Below, one piece after another: positions 15,944 through 23,914 of a stretch of 37,201 nt of DNA. A program made the translations under genes and the position numbers. Position 1 is the stretch's first letter. Each line of letters opens with the position of its first letter. The stretch covers positions 1-37,201 of the forward strand of contig NZ_LYXZ01000054.1 of the NCBI RefSeq assembly GCF_001676615.1, read 5' to 3'. Source of the stretch: Labrys sp. WJW (GTDB taxonomy: Bacteria > Pseudomonadota > Alphaproteobacteria > Rhizobiales > Labraceae). The notes beneath the pieces were generated by a model. That model was not told where the DNA came from, did no database searches, and was given only the letters and a program-made list of their open reading frames with translations.

Positions 15944-16672
15944 ATGCTCGATCGTTCCACGCCGGTTCCCCTCTATTTTCAACTCGCCGAAACCTTGAGG
16001 GCCGGAATCTCGCAAGGCCTCTACGCCGCTGGTGAGAGACTTCCTTCCGAACATGAGCTGTGTGCCCGTTACGACATCTCGCGCAGTGTCGTGCGCCAGG
16101 CCCTGCAGTCGCTGGCGTTGCAGGGGCTGATTGAGACCGAGCGCGGCCGCGGTGCTTTCGTGCGCGAACGCAAGGTGCCGATCAATCTAAGCCAACGCCT
16201 CGACCCGCTGCGGGAGGATCTGGCGCGGGCCGGTTTCAAGCTGAGCACGAAGATCCTGGCGCAACGCCTGATCGAGGCTCCTGCGGCCATCGCAGAACGC
16301 ATCGGCGATGCCAGGGCCGTGCTGGTCGAGCGCCTGCGCTATGCCGATGGCGAGGTGCTGCTTCTGGTGCGCAACTATCTGCCCTATGGCCGGGTGCCGG
16401 GGTTGCTGACCCATCCCGGCCTGGACCAGGTCTCGCTTTACGAGTGCCTTGAGCGGGATTTCGGCGTCATCGTCTCCAGCGGGCAGCGCACCGTGGAGAT
16501 CGGTACGGCCGATGCCGAGATAGCCGGCCATCTCGGGCTCGAGCCGGGGTCGCATGTGCTGTTCAACCGCGAACTGACTTATGACCAGGAAGGCAGGCCG
16601 GTGGAATACTACGAATCCTGGCACCATCCAGATCGCACGCGCCTGACCATCGAACTGCATCGGGCGCGCTGA
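15944..16672 (+). CDS. GntR-family regulator, HutC/UTRA subfamily
   Basis: A 242-residue GntR regulator. The N-terminal winged helix (about residues 8-75) reads PLYFQLAETLRAGISQGLYAAGERLPSEHELCARYDISRSVVRQALQSLALQGLIETERGRGAFV. The rest is a UTRA effector domain, ending in the typical ELTYDQEGRPVEYYESWHHPDRTRL. UTRA domains usually sense a sugar, sugar phosphate or histidine-pathway intermediate. The gene converges on transketolase with only 8 bases between stop codons. It is the most likely local regulator of the transketolase, SDR and transporter genes. An inverted repeat CTTGTA-N10-TACAAG upstream of transketolase is a candidate site. Confidence 0.9.
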   Translation: MLDRSTPVPLYFQLAETLRAGISQGLYAAGERLPSEHELCARYDISRSVVRQALQSLALQGLIETERGRGAFVRERKVPINLSQRLDPLREDLARAGFKLSTKILAQRLIEAPAAIAERIGDARAVLVERLRYADGEVLLLVRNYLPYGRVPGLLTHPGLDQVSLYECLERDFGVIVSSGQRTVEIGTADAEIAGHLGLEPGSHVLFNRELTYDQEGRPVEYYESWHHPDRTRLTIELHRAR

Positions 16673-16680
16673 CGTCCTGC

Positions 16681-18705
16681 TCAGGCGCCGACCGGCAGCA
16701 GCGTCCTGGCCCGTGCCGCCACGGCCTCGGCGGTGAGACCGAAATGCCGGTAGAGCAGCGGGCCGGGCGCGCTTTCCCCGAAGGCGTCGATGCCGATCAC
16801 CGCGCCGGGGCCGCGCAGGAACTGGTACCAGTAGATCGACGAGGCGGCCTCGACGAACAGGGTGGGAATGCCGGGCGTCAGCACGGTGTCGCGATAGGCC
16901 ATGGGCTGGCCGGCAAAAAGAGCAGCGTTGGGGATCGACACCACCCGTGCGTGAATGCCCTCTGCCTCCAGATGCGCAGCCGCTTCGACGACGAGCCCGA
17001 GTTCGGAGCCGGTTCCGACAAGGACGAGATCGGGACGCTGTGCCGGTTCCGAGAGCACATAGCCGCCGCGCCGGATCGCCTGCCGGTGCTCCTGGATGTG
17101 CGTGATGGCCGGAGTGTCCTGGCGCGCGGCGACGATGACGCTGGGTCCCTGGCGACCCACGGCTTCTTCCCAGGCCAGCAGCGCTTCGAGTTCGCTGCCG
17201 GGGCGCCAGAGCGACAGGCCGGGAATAGCGCGCAGGGCGAGGAGCTGTTCCGCCGGCTGGTGGGTCGGGCCGTCCTCGCCGACCCCGATGGAATCATGGG
17301 TGTAGAGAAAGATCGCCTTTAGCTTCATCAAGGCCGCGAGGCGCACGGCGTTACGGGCATAGTCGCTGAAAACGAGATAGGTCGAGCCGAAGGGGATCAG
17401 GCCACCATGGGCCGCCATGCCGTTCATCGCGGCGGACATGCCGAATTCACGCACGCCATAATGGATGAAATTGCCGGCGAAATCCCCCGGCAGGATCGAT
17501 TTGGATGCCGCGGTCCAGGCCAGAGTGGACTGGCTGAGATCGGCCGAGCCGCCGATCAGCTCCGGCAGCAAGGCGGTGAAACGGGCAAGCACCTTGCTGG
17601 ACGCCTTGCGCAGGGGCTGGCGGGCCGGCGGTTCCGCCAGCAGGGCATCGGCATAGGCCGCCACCGCTGGGGCAAGAGCGGCTGGCGCCTCGCCGGCCAT
17701 GCGGCGCTGCAGTTCGGCAGCAAGATCCGGATGGGTTGCCCGGTAGCGGGCGAACAGAGCCTCCCAGGCTGCCTGCCTGTCCGCTCCGCGCTCGCGTGCA
17801 TCCCAGCCGGCACGGATGGGAGAGGGCACTTCATGGGGCGGATAGGACCAGCCCAGCGCTTTGCGGGTGGCGGCCGCTTCGGCGGCGCCCAGCGGGGCGC
17901 CATGAACTTCTTCCTTGCCCTGCTTGGTGGGCGCACCGAAACCGATGATGGTGCGGCAGCAGATCAGGCTCGGCTTGTCGTGGACCCCACGTGCTTCCTC
18001 GATCGCCGCCTCGACCGCGCCGGCGTCATGGCCGTCGACATCAGCGACCACGTGCCAGCCCAGAGCCCGGAAGCGGGCGGGTGTGTCGTCGGCGAACCAG
18101 GTTCTGACGTCGCCGTCGATCGAGATGCCGTTGTCATCGTAGAAGGCGATCAACCGGCCGAGACCGAGTGCACCGGCGAGCGAGGCCGCCTCCTGTGCCA
18201 CCCCTTCCATCAGGCAGCCGTCGCCGACAAAGACATAAGTGTGATGGTCGATGACGGGAAAGCCGTCGCGGTTGAACTCGGCCGCGAGCTTGCGCTCGGC
18301 GAGCGCCATGCCGACGGCATTGGCGAAGCCCTGGCCGAGCGGACCGGTGGTCGTCTCCACGCCGGGCGTGATGCCGTATTCGGGATGGCCCGGCGTCCTC
18401 GATCCGGGCTTGCGATGGGCCTTGAGCTCCTCGAGCGGGAGATCGTAGCCCGACAGATGCAGCAGGGAATAGATCAGCATCGCGCCATGGCCGTTCGACT
18501 GCACGAAACGGTCGCGGTCGATCCAGGCCGGGTCGGCCGGATTGTGCTTGAGGAAGCGGTTCCACAGCACCTCGGCGATATCGGCCATTCCCATGGCGGT
18601 GCCGGGGTGACCGGTGCCGGCGGCCTCGATGGTATCGACGGTCAGGAAGCGGATGGCGTTGGCGAGGTCGCGCTGAGAGGGAGCGGGGCGTTCGTCGAAA
18701 CTCAT
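16681..18705 (-). CDS. tkt: transketolase
   Basis: A full-length 674-residue transketolase, a thiamine-diphosphate enzyme that moves two-carbon ketol units between sugar phosphates in the pentose phosphate pathway. Landmarks are GTGHPGTAMGMA (His33), GHPEYGITPGVETTTGPLGQG (106-126), and the cofactor motif GDGCLMEGV (161-169) leading to DDNGISIDG. The pyrimidine-domain part includes VREFGMSAAMNGMAAHGG with the catalytic Glu, and the C-terminal domain is complete. AGGAAACGCC precedes the start. It lies downstream of an SDR gene and an ABC uptake system on the same strand, though separated by palindromic repeats. A dedicated role in one sugar's catabolism, distinct from housekeeping tkt, is an inference from this setting. 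Confidence 0.93.
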   Translation of the reverse strand: MSFDERPAPSQRDLANAIRFLTVDTIEAAGTGHPGTAMGMADIAEVLWNRFLKHNPADPAWIDRDRFVQSNGHGAMLIYSLLHLSGYDLPLEELKAHRKPGSRTPGHPEYGITPGVETTTGPLGQGFANAVGMALAERKLAAEFNRDGFPVIDHHTYVFVGDGCLMEGVAQEAASLAGALGLGRLIAFYDDNGISIDGDVRTWFADDTPARFRALGWHVVADVDGHDAGAVEAAIEEARGVHDKPSLICCRTIIGFGAPTKQGKEEVHGAPLGAAEAAATRKALGWSYPPHEVPSPIRAGWDARERGADRQAAWEALFARYRATHPDLAAELQRRMAGEAPAALAPAVAAYADALLAEPPARQPLRKASSKVLARFTALLPELIGGSADLSQSTLAWTAASKSILPGDFAGNFIHYGVREFGMSAAMNGMAAHGGLIPFGSTYLVFSDYARNAVRLAALMKLKAIFLYTHDSIGVGEDGPTHQPAEQLLALRAIPGLSLWRPGSELEALLAWEEAVGRQGPSVIVAARQDTPAITHIQEHRQAIRRGGYVLSEPAQRPDLVLVGTGSELGLVVEAAAHLEAEGIHARVVSIPNAALFAGQPMAYRDTVLTPGIPTLFVEAASSIYWYQFLRGPGAVIGIDAFGESAPGPLLYRHFGLTAEAVAARARTLLPVGA

Positions 18706-18755
18706 GGCGTTTCCTGTTCGGTCGGCAGCCCGATCTGCAGCGAGCCGGTCTGCAT

Positions 18756-18777
18756 CTTGTAATCCTGTCCGTACAAG
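18756..18777. promoter_or_regulatory. CTTGTA-N10-TACAAG inverted repeat upstream of tkt
   Basis: Perfect 6-bp arms, CTTGTA (18756-18761) and TACAAG (18772-18777), lie about 50 bp before the transketolase start. TTGT/ACAA arms are frequent in GntR-type operators, and a UTRA-type GntR gene is nearby at 15944-16672. Confidence 0.45.
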
Positions 18778-18918
18778 TATGGTGAATAGGCCAAGCTGTC
18801 AAACGCTGTTGCGTCCCGCCTGGGATGGCTTGGCCGCACACTATGACCAAAGTGGATGACCGCTTCGGCTGAAGCCATCCTTACCCCAGGAACTACAGTC
18901 GCAATCCTATTGCTCGAC

Positions 18919-19005
18919 CGTCATTGCGAGCGAAGCGAAGCAATCTAGAGGCCCAAAACGAGACATTAGTGGCTTCTGGATTGCTTCGCTTCGCTCGCAA
19001 TGACG
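18919..19005. repeat. CGTCATTGCGAGCGAAG-type palindromic repeat
   Basis: Two 31-base arms (18919-18949 and 18975-19005) are inverted copies with one mismatch and a 25-base spacer. Each runs from CGTCATTGCGAGCGAAGCGA to the AATCCAGA end. This is a widely dispersed bacterial palindrome. It sits between the SDR stop and the transketolase promoter region. Confidence 0.75.
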
Positions 19006-19039
19006 CTGGAAATCACTTGGAAATCAAATTTCAAATATC

Positions 19040-19936
19040 CTAGCCCTTCACATAGCGCCGCCAGGGATGCTCTTCGCGAAAGCCCAGCAAGTCTCGGGCT
19101 TTCTTGTTGGACAACAGCGTCTCGTATTCGCCGAGCGTGCCCTTGACCGGTACCCCGGGATAGAAACGCTGGAGCAACTCGGCGGTCGGCAGATTGGACG
19201 AGGTCTCGTCGTTGACGGCGTTGAAGACCTGGAAGCCGAGGCCGTCCTTCTCGATGGCGAGCCGGGTGATCTGGCCAAGGTCGCGCGCATCGATATAGCT
19301 CCAGGCGATGCGCTTGCGGAAGCCGGGATCGGCGAACCATTTGGGGAAGTTCTCGGTGTAGTCCTCGGGAATGATGACGTTGCCGATGCGCAGCGCGTAG
19401 ATGTCGATGCCCTCGCGCAGGGCAAAGGCCCGGGCTGTCTTCTCGTTGACGACCTTGGAGAGGGCGTAGCTGTCCATCGGATCGACGTCATAGTCCTCGT
19501 CGAGCGGGAAATAGGCGGGATTGCGGTGCTCATGGGCGAAGACGACGCCATAGGTCGTCTCGCTGGAGGCAATCACGACCTTGGGGATGCCGAGCTTGAT
19601 CGCCGCTTCGATGACGTTGTAGGTGCCGAGCGCATTGACGCGGAACACCTCGTTGTCAGGCACGATCATGATACGCGGAATGGCGGCGAAGTGGACGACG
19701 GCATCGACCTTTTGCGGGCGCAAGGACGCGTCGAACTCGTGCGTGCCCATATAGCTCGACAGGGCGTTGAAGACCTGGCCGGCATCGGTGATGTCGGCGA
19801 TCAGCGTGCGCACGCGCGGATCGTCCAGCGGCCTGGTGTCGATGTTGAGCACTTCATAGCCGTGGTCGAGGAGATCCTTCACCACATGGCGACCGGCCTT
19901 GCCGCTGCCGCCGGTGAACATGATGCGCTTGGCCAT
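19040..19936 (-). CDS. NAD-dependent epimerase/dehydratase (extended SDR)
   Basis: A 298-residue extended short-chain dehydrogenase. The NAD motif TGGSGKAGRHVV is at residues 8-19 and the catalytic pair YALSK gives Tyr157 and Lys161, with SSETTYG supplying the active-site Ser/Thr. Members act on nucleotide sugars or on free sugars, lactones and sugar acids; the substrate cannot be deduced here. GGGAGCGG precedes the start codon. The gene lies between the uptake operon and transketolase on the same strand, so it may oxidise or epimerise the imported compound. A 22-bp inverted repeat and a TTGTATGACAA site just upstream suggest its own promoter under GntR-type control. Confidence 0.85.
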   Translation of the reverse strand: MAKRIMFTGGSGKAGRHVVKDLLDHGYEVLNIDTRPLDDPRVRTLIADITDAGQVFNALSSYMGTHEFDASLRPQKVDAVVHFAAIPRIMIVPDNEVFRVNALGTYNVIEAAIKLGIPKVVIASSETTYGVVFAHEHRNPAYFPLDEDYDVDPMDSYALSKVVNEKTARAFALREGIDIYALRIGNVIIPEDYTENFPKWFADPGFRKRIAWSYIDARDLGQITRLAIEKDGLGFQVFNAVNDETSSNLPTAELLQRFYPGVPVKGTLGEYETLLSNKKARDLLGFREEHPWRRYVKG

Positions 19937-19955
19937 TATCCGCTCCCTCTCATCC

Positions 19956-19978
19956 TGTCATAGTATTTTGTATGACAA
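19956..19978. promoter_or_regulatory. double inverted repeat, GntR-type operator upstream of SDR
   Basis: TGTCATA (19956-19962) and TATGACA (19971-19977) form a perfect 7-bp inverted repeat. Overlapping it is TTGT-ATG-ACAA (19968-19978), which differs by one base from the TTGTAAGACAA sites upstream of denD. It lies 20-42 bp before the SDR start codon, where a repressor would block the promoter. Confidence 0.6.
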
Positions 19979-20072
19979 TAGTGGGAGGAGCCTGAAGCGC
20001 AAGGGCTACCTTGGGGTTGTGCCTCGGCAGGGGAGTCATCCTAGCGGTCTTGATGCTTGACCGATCAAGCAC

Positions 20073-20181
20073 CGTCATTGCGAGCGCAGCGAAGCAATCC
20101 AGAGTTGGAAAACGCGGCCGCGGCGGCACCTGGATTGCTTCGCCAAGCCAATCCTGCGGATTGGCAGAGCTCGCAATGACG
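20073..20181. repeat. CGTCATTGCGAGCGCAG-type palindromic repeat, degenerate
   Basis: Left arm 20073-20104 opens CGTCATTGCGAGCGCAGCGA. The right arm (20129-20181) starts CCTGGATTGCTTCG and ends TCGCAATGACG, but about 20 extra bases interrupt it. Same family as 18919-19005. It lies between the small membrane-protein gene and the SDR promoter. Confidence 0.6.
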
Positions 20182-20222
20182 CTTGAGCCAAGTATCTGGG
20201 CCAAGTATCACCGCCAGCGGCA

Positions 20223-20456
20223 TCACCCCTTCTTGATGATCACATAGCCGAGCACCAGCGAGATCGCGGTGGCAAAATAGATCGACAGCGATTGCTCGAC
20301 GAAGCGCATCCAGAACAGATGGATGGCGATCAGCAGGACCACGGCGATGAAGCCGCGGTCGAAGCCATTGGTGTGGATCGGCAGGAAGCCAGTCTTTTCG
20401 ACGGGGGGCTTTTCGAGCTCTTCATCCTGCTTGTCGAGATTGACGAACTGGTTCAT
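20223..20456 (-). CDS. small two-helix membrane protein of the ABC operon
   Basis: A 77-residue protein with a charged, probably cytoplasmic N-terminus (QFVNLDKQDEELEKPPVEKT) and two hydrophobic helices at about residues 35-53 (GFIAVVLLIAIHLFWMRFV) and 57-74 (SIYFATAISLVLGYVIIK). It ends in KKG. It starts 4 bases after the second permease's stop codon, with GGGATGAGG overlapping that stop, so it is almost certainly translated with the permease. I do not recognise a named family. Small membrane proteins occur beside other carbohydrate ABC permeases. Its place in the operon suggests a transporter accessory subunit, but no function can be stated. Confidence 0.75.
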   Translation of the reverse strand: MNQFVNLDKQDEELEKPPVEKTGFLPIHTNGFDRGFIAVVLLIAIHLFWMRFVEQSLSIYFATAISLVLGYVIIKKG

Positions 20457-20460
20457 GGCC

Positions 20461-21297
20461 TCATCCCTTCACGGCGCCGAAGGTCAGGCCGGCGACGATA
20501 TGGCGCTGCACCACGCCGAGGATCACCAAAGCCGGGATCAGCGTCAGCATGGCCGTGGCGGCGAGCTGGCCCCAATTGGTGCCGGTGACCGAGACATATT
20601 CGGCGAGCAGCGTGGTGATGGTGCGGGCCTCCACGCTGGTGAGGGTGGCGGCCAGCAAATATTCGTTCCAGGCGAAGATCCAGGTGAGGATCATGGTGAC
20701 GGCGAGGCCCGGCCTGGCGAGAGGGTAGATCACCTTGGCCAGGAGCTGGAAGGTCGAGGCGCCGTCGATGGTGGCGGCCTCGTCGAGTTCCTGCGGGATG
20801 GAGTCGAGCACCGGGCGCAATGTCCACACCGCGAAAGGCAGGTTGAACACGCAATAAAGCAGCACAAGGCCGATACGGGTGTCGAACAGCTTCCAGTCGC
20901 CGACGACGAAGACCTGCGTATAGAGCAGGAAGAGGGGCAGCAGGAACACCGCGGGCGGGGCCATGCGGTTGGTGATGGTCCAGAAGAAGACGTTCTCCTT
21001 GCCGACCAGCTTGTAGCGCGTCAGCGCATAGGTGGCGAGAAAGCCGAGCAGGGTCACCAGAAAGGCATTGGAGGTGGCGACGATGACCGAATTCAGCATG
21101 TATTTCTGCAGGTTCGGATCGGTCAGCGCGTTGGCGTAATTGTCCGGGAAGAAGGAGGTCAGCAGGAAGCTCGGCCTGCCGAAGAGCTCGACGCGGCTCT
21201 TGGCCGAGACCACGAACAGCCAGTAGATCGGCGCGAGCGTGATCAGGCTGAGCACGATCCAGAGCAACAGGCTGACGAAGACATTGGGCTTGCGCAT
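20461..21297 (-). CDS. carbohydrate ABC transporter permease (MalG-like)
   Basis: A 278-residue inner-membrane permease of the CUT1 sugar ABC family, with about six membrane helices beginning FVSLLLWIVLSLITLAPIYWLFVVSAKS. The ATPase-contacting EAA loop is intact as EAATIDGASTFQLLAKVIYPLARPGL. The ATG at 21297 overlaps the stop of the upstream permease as TGATG, giving translational coupling and fixing the start; a longer in-frame start at 21354 would lie deep in that gene. This is the second membrane subunit, normally pairing with the MalF-like partner. No gene for the ATP-hydrolysing subunit is adjacent. Confidence 0.92.
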   Translation of the reverse strand: MRKPNVFVSLLLWIVLSLITLAPIYWLFVVSAKSRVELFGRPSFLLTSFFPDNYANALTDPNLQKYMLNSVIVATSNAFLVTLLGFLATYALTRYKLVGKENVFFWTITNRMAPPAVFLLPLFLLYTQVFVVGDWKLFDTRIGLVLLYCVFNLPFAVWTLRPVLDSIPQELDEAATIDGASTFQLLAKVIYPLARPGLAVTMILTWIFAWNEYLLAATLTSVEARTITTLLAEYVSVTGTNWGQLAATAMLTLIPALVILGVVQRHIVAGLTFGAVKG

Positions 21298-22178
21298 CAC
21301 TCGGGCCTCCTGAGGTCGCGGCGGGCCACCAGGGCCGAATAGAGCAGCCAGCACATCACGATGGTGAGGTAGAGCACCAGCACGGACATGGCGCCGCCAT
21401 AGCCGTAATCCTTCTTGGGAAACACCACGCGGTAGATATAGAGGCCGACGAAGCGGGTGGCATCGCCCGGGCCGCCCGAGGTCAGCATGAAGATCTCGTC
21501 GAAGGTGCGCAGGGCATCCATCAGGCGGATGAAGACGGTGGCGAGGATCGCCGGCTTCAGCATCGGCAAGGTGATGTGCCAGAAGATCTGGAAGCGGCTG
21601 GCGCCGTCGATCTGCGCCTGCTCGAAAGGATCCTTGGGCAGGGACGAAAGGGCGGCGAGCAGGGTCAGCGTCACCAGCGGCGTCCAGTGCCAGATGTCCA
21701 TGATCACCACGGCGGTGAAGGCCTGGTCGGAAAAGCGGCTGATGTTGAGATCGTAGCCAAACCAGCTGCGCAGATAACTCGGTACCGGGCCGAGGCCGGG
21801 CGTCAGTAGCAGGCGCCAGATCGCGCCTACGGCGATCGGTGCGATTACCAGCGGCAACGTATGGATGGTGCGGAAGAAGCCCTTGCCGGGAAAGTCACGC
21901 ATGAAGAGCTGGGCGAGGAAGTAGCCGAGCACGATCTCGCTGACCACGGCGAAGAAGCCGAATTTCAACGTGCCCCAGATCGACTTGAGAAAGTCGGTGT
22001 CGAAGACGAGGGCGCGGAAATTGTCGAGCCCGTTGAAATGCATGGTCGGATCGGCAGCGAAGCTGTTCCACTGCGTGAAGGAGACCACCATCACGTAGAT
22101 GAACGGCACGATACCGAACAGAGCGAGGATGAACAGGGTGGGTGCCAGCAGCAGCCAGCCGGTTGTCGACGATCGCAT
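21297..22178 (-). CDS. carbohydrate ABC transporter permease (MalF-like)
   Basis: A 293-residue CUT1-type permease, the first membrane subunit of the importer. It starts with the TGWLLLAPTLFILALFGIVPFIYVMVVSF helix and has the following loop and helices typical of MalF/UgpA proteins. The EAA loop reads EQAQIDGASRFQIFWHITLPMLKP, with the conserved Gly and the Leu-Pro end. AAGGAACCC precedes the start. Its stop overlaps the next permease start by one base. A 116-base gap containing a strong hairpin separates it from the solute-binding protein gene, a common arrangement that keeps binding-protein levels higher than permease levels. Confidence 0.92.
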   Translation of the reverse strand: MRSSTTGWLLLAPTLFILALFGIVPFIYVMVVSFTQWNSFAADPTMHFNGLDNFRALVFDTDFLKSIWGTLKFGFFAVVSEIVLGYFLAQLFMRDFPGKGFFRTIHTLPLVIAPIAVGAIWRLLLTPGLGPVPSYLRSWFGYDLNISRFSDQAFTAVVIMDIWHWTPLVTLTLLAALSSLPKDPFEQAQIDGASRFQIFWHITLPMLKPAILATVFIRLMDALRTFDEIFMLTSGGPGDATRFVGLYIYRVVFPKKDYGYGGAMSVLVLYLTIVMCWLLYSALVARRDLRRPE

Positions 22179-22262
22179 GAGGGTTCCTTCACCCGCGAGG
22201 CAGTAAAGGATGACGGCGCGGCCTCCGCTGAGCCGGAAGCCCCGCCGCTCTCTATGGTGGAT

Positions 22263-22285
22263 CGGAACCGCCTCGGGCGGTTCCG
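22263..22285. other. intercistronic hairpin between binding protein and permease genes
   Basis: Perfect 10-bp stem CGGAACCGCC/GGCGGTTCCG with a TCG loop, 10 bases after the solute-binding-protein stop on the minus strand. No T-run follows. Such hairpins usually stabilise the upstream message or partly terminate, lowering permease expression. Confidence 0.6.
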
Positions 22286-22294
22286 GCTGGCCTG

Positions 22295-23728
22295 CTACTT
22301 GCGATAGCCCAGCTTCTTGAGTTCGGCTTCCGTCGTGGCGGCCATCTGGTCGAGGGCGTCGGAGGCCGAAAGGTCGCCCGTGATCGCCTTGTAGAAGATC
22401 GAGGCGGTCGCTTCACGCACCTGGGCGTGGAAGGGATAGGGCGGGGCGCCGGCAAAGAGCTTGCCGTCCTTCTTCATCAGCGAATAGTAGCCGTTGGTTT
22501 TCTCGTCCTGCGCCTTCACCTTGGGGTCGTCATAGGTCGCGGTGTGGGTGATGCGCGAGCCGGCGACGGCCCAATCGGCCTGGACGCTCTCCTGGGCGAT
22601 ATATTGCAGGAAGAGCAGGGCGGCCTCCTTGTTCTTGGAGGCATAGGAGATGCCGAAGGCGCCGCCGTCATAATAGCCGATATAGCCCTTGCCGGCTTCC
22701 GCGGCCTCGATCACGCCGGGAGAGGTCGGTGGCAGGGCGACGCCCACCTTGCCCACCACCTTGGACTTGGAGGCATCGGTGGCGATCCAGGCAGCATTCT
22801 CGCCATAGACGAGACCCTGGGCGGCACGGCCGGCCGCGAAGGTGGCCGCGACTTCGTCCCAGGTGCTGGCGGTGGATTCGGGCGGGGCGTCCGGTAAGAG
22901 GCTCAGCCAGTATTCCAGGGCCTTCTTGGCCTCGGGGCTGTTCATCGAGCCGCCATTGGCGACGGTGGCGGCATAGTTCTTGGAAGCGTCGATGCCCCAA
23001 TTATAGACGCCGAAGGTCGGTGCGACGCTTTCGAAGAATTCGTACCAGGAGGCGGGATGGCCGGTATTGGCCTGCACCGTCGAGCCCCACAATTCCTCGC
23101 CCTTGTCCTTGCCCCATTCGGTGAAGAAGTCGGCGATGGCCTTGTAGTCCTCATGGGTCTTGGCGGGGGCGAGATCCTTGCCGGTCTTCTTCTTGTAGGC
23201 TTCCTTCACCGCCGGATCGTCGAACAGATCCTTGCGATAGAGGTAGATCTTGATGAAGGCTTCCATCGGCACGCCGTAGAGGTCGCCCTTGTCGTCCTTG
23301 AAGTAGTTGGCGAAGCTGGTGAACTTCGCAGGATCATAGTCGGGTGCCTTCAGCGCCGGCTTGTCGGCAAGGGTCTTGGTGATGTCGACCAGGAAGTTGC
23401 GGGCCAGATAGCTGTAGATGATGTCCTGCTCGATATAGACGAAGTCATAGACGCCGGTCTTGGCCTCCATGTCCTTGATCGCCTTGTCGTACATCTGGTC
23501 CCAGGAGGTGGCTTCGAACTCCACCTTGATGCCGGTGGCCTTGGTGAAGGCGGGACCCAGCACGTTCTTGACATAGTTGGAGGGCGGCGTGCTCTCCGAA
23601 ATGCCGTGGATGGTGACGCCCTGGAGGTCCTTGGACGCGTCGGACCAGAAATCGGCGTAGGCGGAGGTGGTGGCGAGCAGGACGCTGACCGTCAGTGCGG
23701 CGAGGCCGGCTCCTATCTTCCTGTACAT
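22295..23728 (-). CDS. extracellular solute-binding protein, sugar ABC transporter
   Basis: A 477-residue periplasmic family-1 binding protein. The signal peptide MYRKIGAGLAALTVSVLLATTSAYA is cut before DFWSDASK. The mature chain shows VTIHGISESTPPSNYVKNVLGPAFTKATGIKVEFEATSWDQMYDKAIKDMEAKTGVYDFVYIEQD, the usual N-terminal lobe of CUT1 binding proteins, and ends AEAEL-like near the C-terminus. At 477 residues it is longer than the usual 400-430. GGGAGAAACC precedes the start. It is the first gene of the uptake operon and would set substrate specificity, which cannot be read here. A 29-bp palindrome about 190 bp upstream is a candidate control site. Confidence 0.92.
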   Translation of the reverse strand: MYRKIGAGLAALTVSVLLATTSAYADFWSDASKDLQGVTIHGISESTPPSNYVKNVLGPAFTKATGIKVEFEATSWDQMYDKAIKDMEAKTGVYDFVYIEQDIIYSYLARNFLVDITKTLADKPALKAPDYDPAKFTSFANYFKDDKGDLYGVPMEAFIKIYLYRKDLFDDPAVKEAYKKKTGKDLAPAKTHEDYKAIADFFTEWGKDKGEELWGSTVQANTGHPASWYEFFESVAPTFGVYNWGIDASKNYAATVANGGSMNSPEAKKALEYWLSLLPDAPPESTASTWDEVAATFAAGRAAQGLVYGENAAWIATDASKSKVVGKVGVALPPTSPGVIEAAEAGKGYIGYYDGGAFGISYASKNKEAALLFLQYIAQESVQADWAVAGSRITHTATYDDPKVKAQDEKTNGYYSLMKKDGKLFAGAPPYPFHAQVREATASIFYKAITGDLSASDALDQMAATTEAELKKLGYRK

Positions 23729-23914
23729 CTGGTTTCTCCCTGGAAATGGCTTGTTTCTTATTGCCCGCGTGGCGACGGGGGAGGCGCCCGAGCCACGTCT
23801 TGGGGGCGCCCTTCATTTTGTTGCGCATTTCCACAAACTGAGTCAATGGGCAAGGTCACGCGCAAGGCCAAGTTGTATGAGGAATCTCGCGCAAAGTCAT
23901 CCCTAAAATATGAT

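Noticed and set aside
15944..16672. Assigning the GntR at this locus as the binder of TTGTAWGACAA sites
   Set aside because: It is of the HutC/UTRA type, whereas the TTGT-N3-ACAA pattern fits FadR-type GntR proteins better, so the link is left open.
17407..18762. Plus-strand open frame of 451 codons opposite transketolase
   Set aside because: Fully antisense to an unmistakable transketolase; composition and lack of motifs mark it as a by-product of GC-rich coding.
20323..21342. Plus-strand open frame of 339 codons opposite the MalG-like permease
   Set aside because: Charged, Gln/Asp/Gly-rich reading with no recognisable domain; the permease on the other strand has clear helices and an EAA loop.
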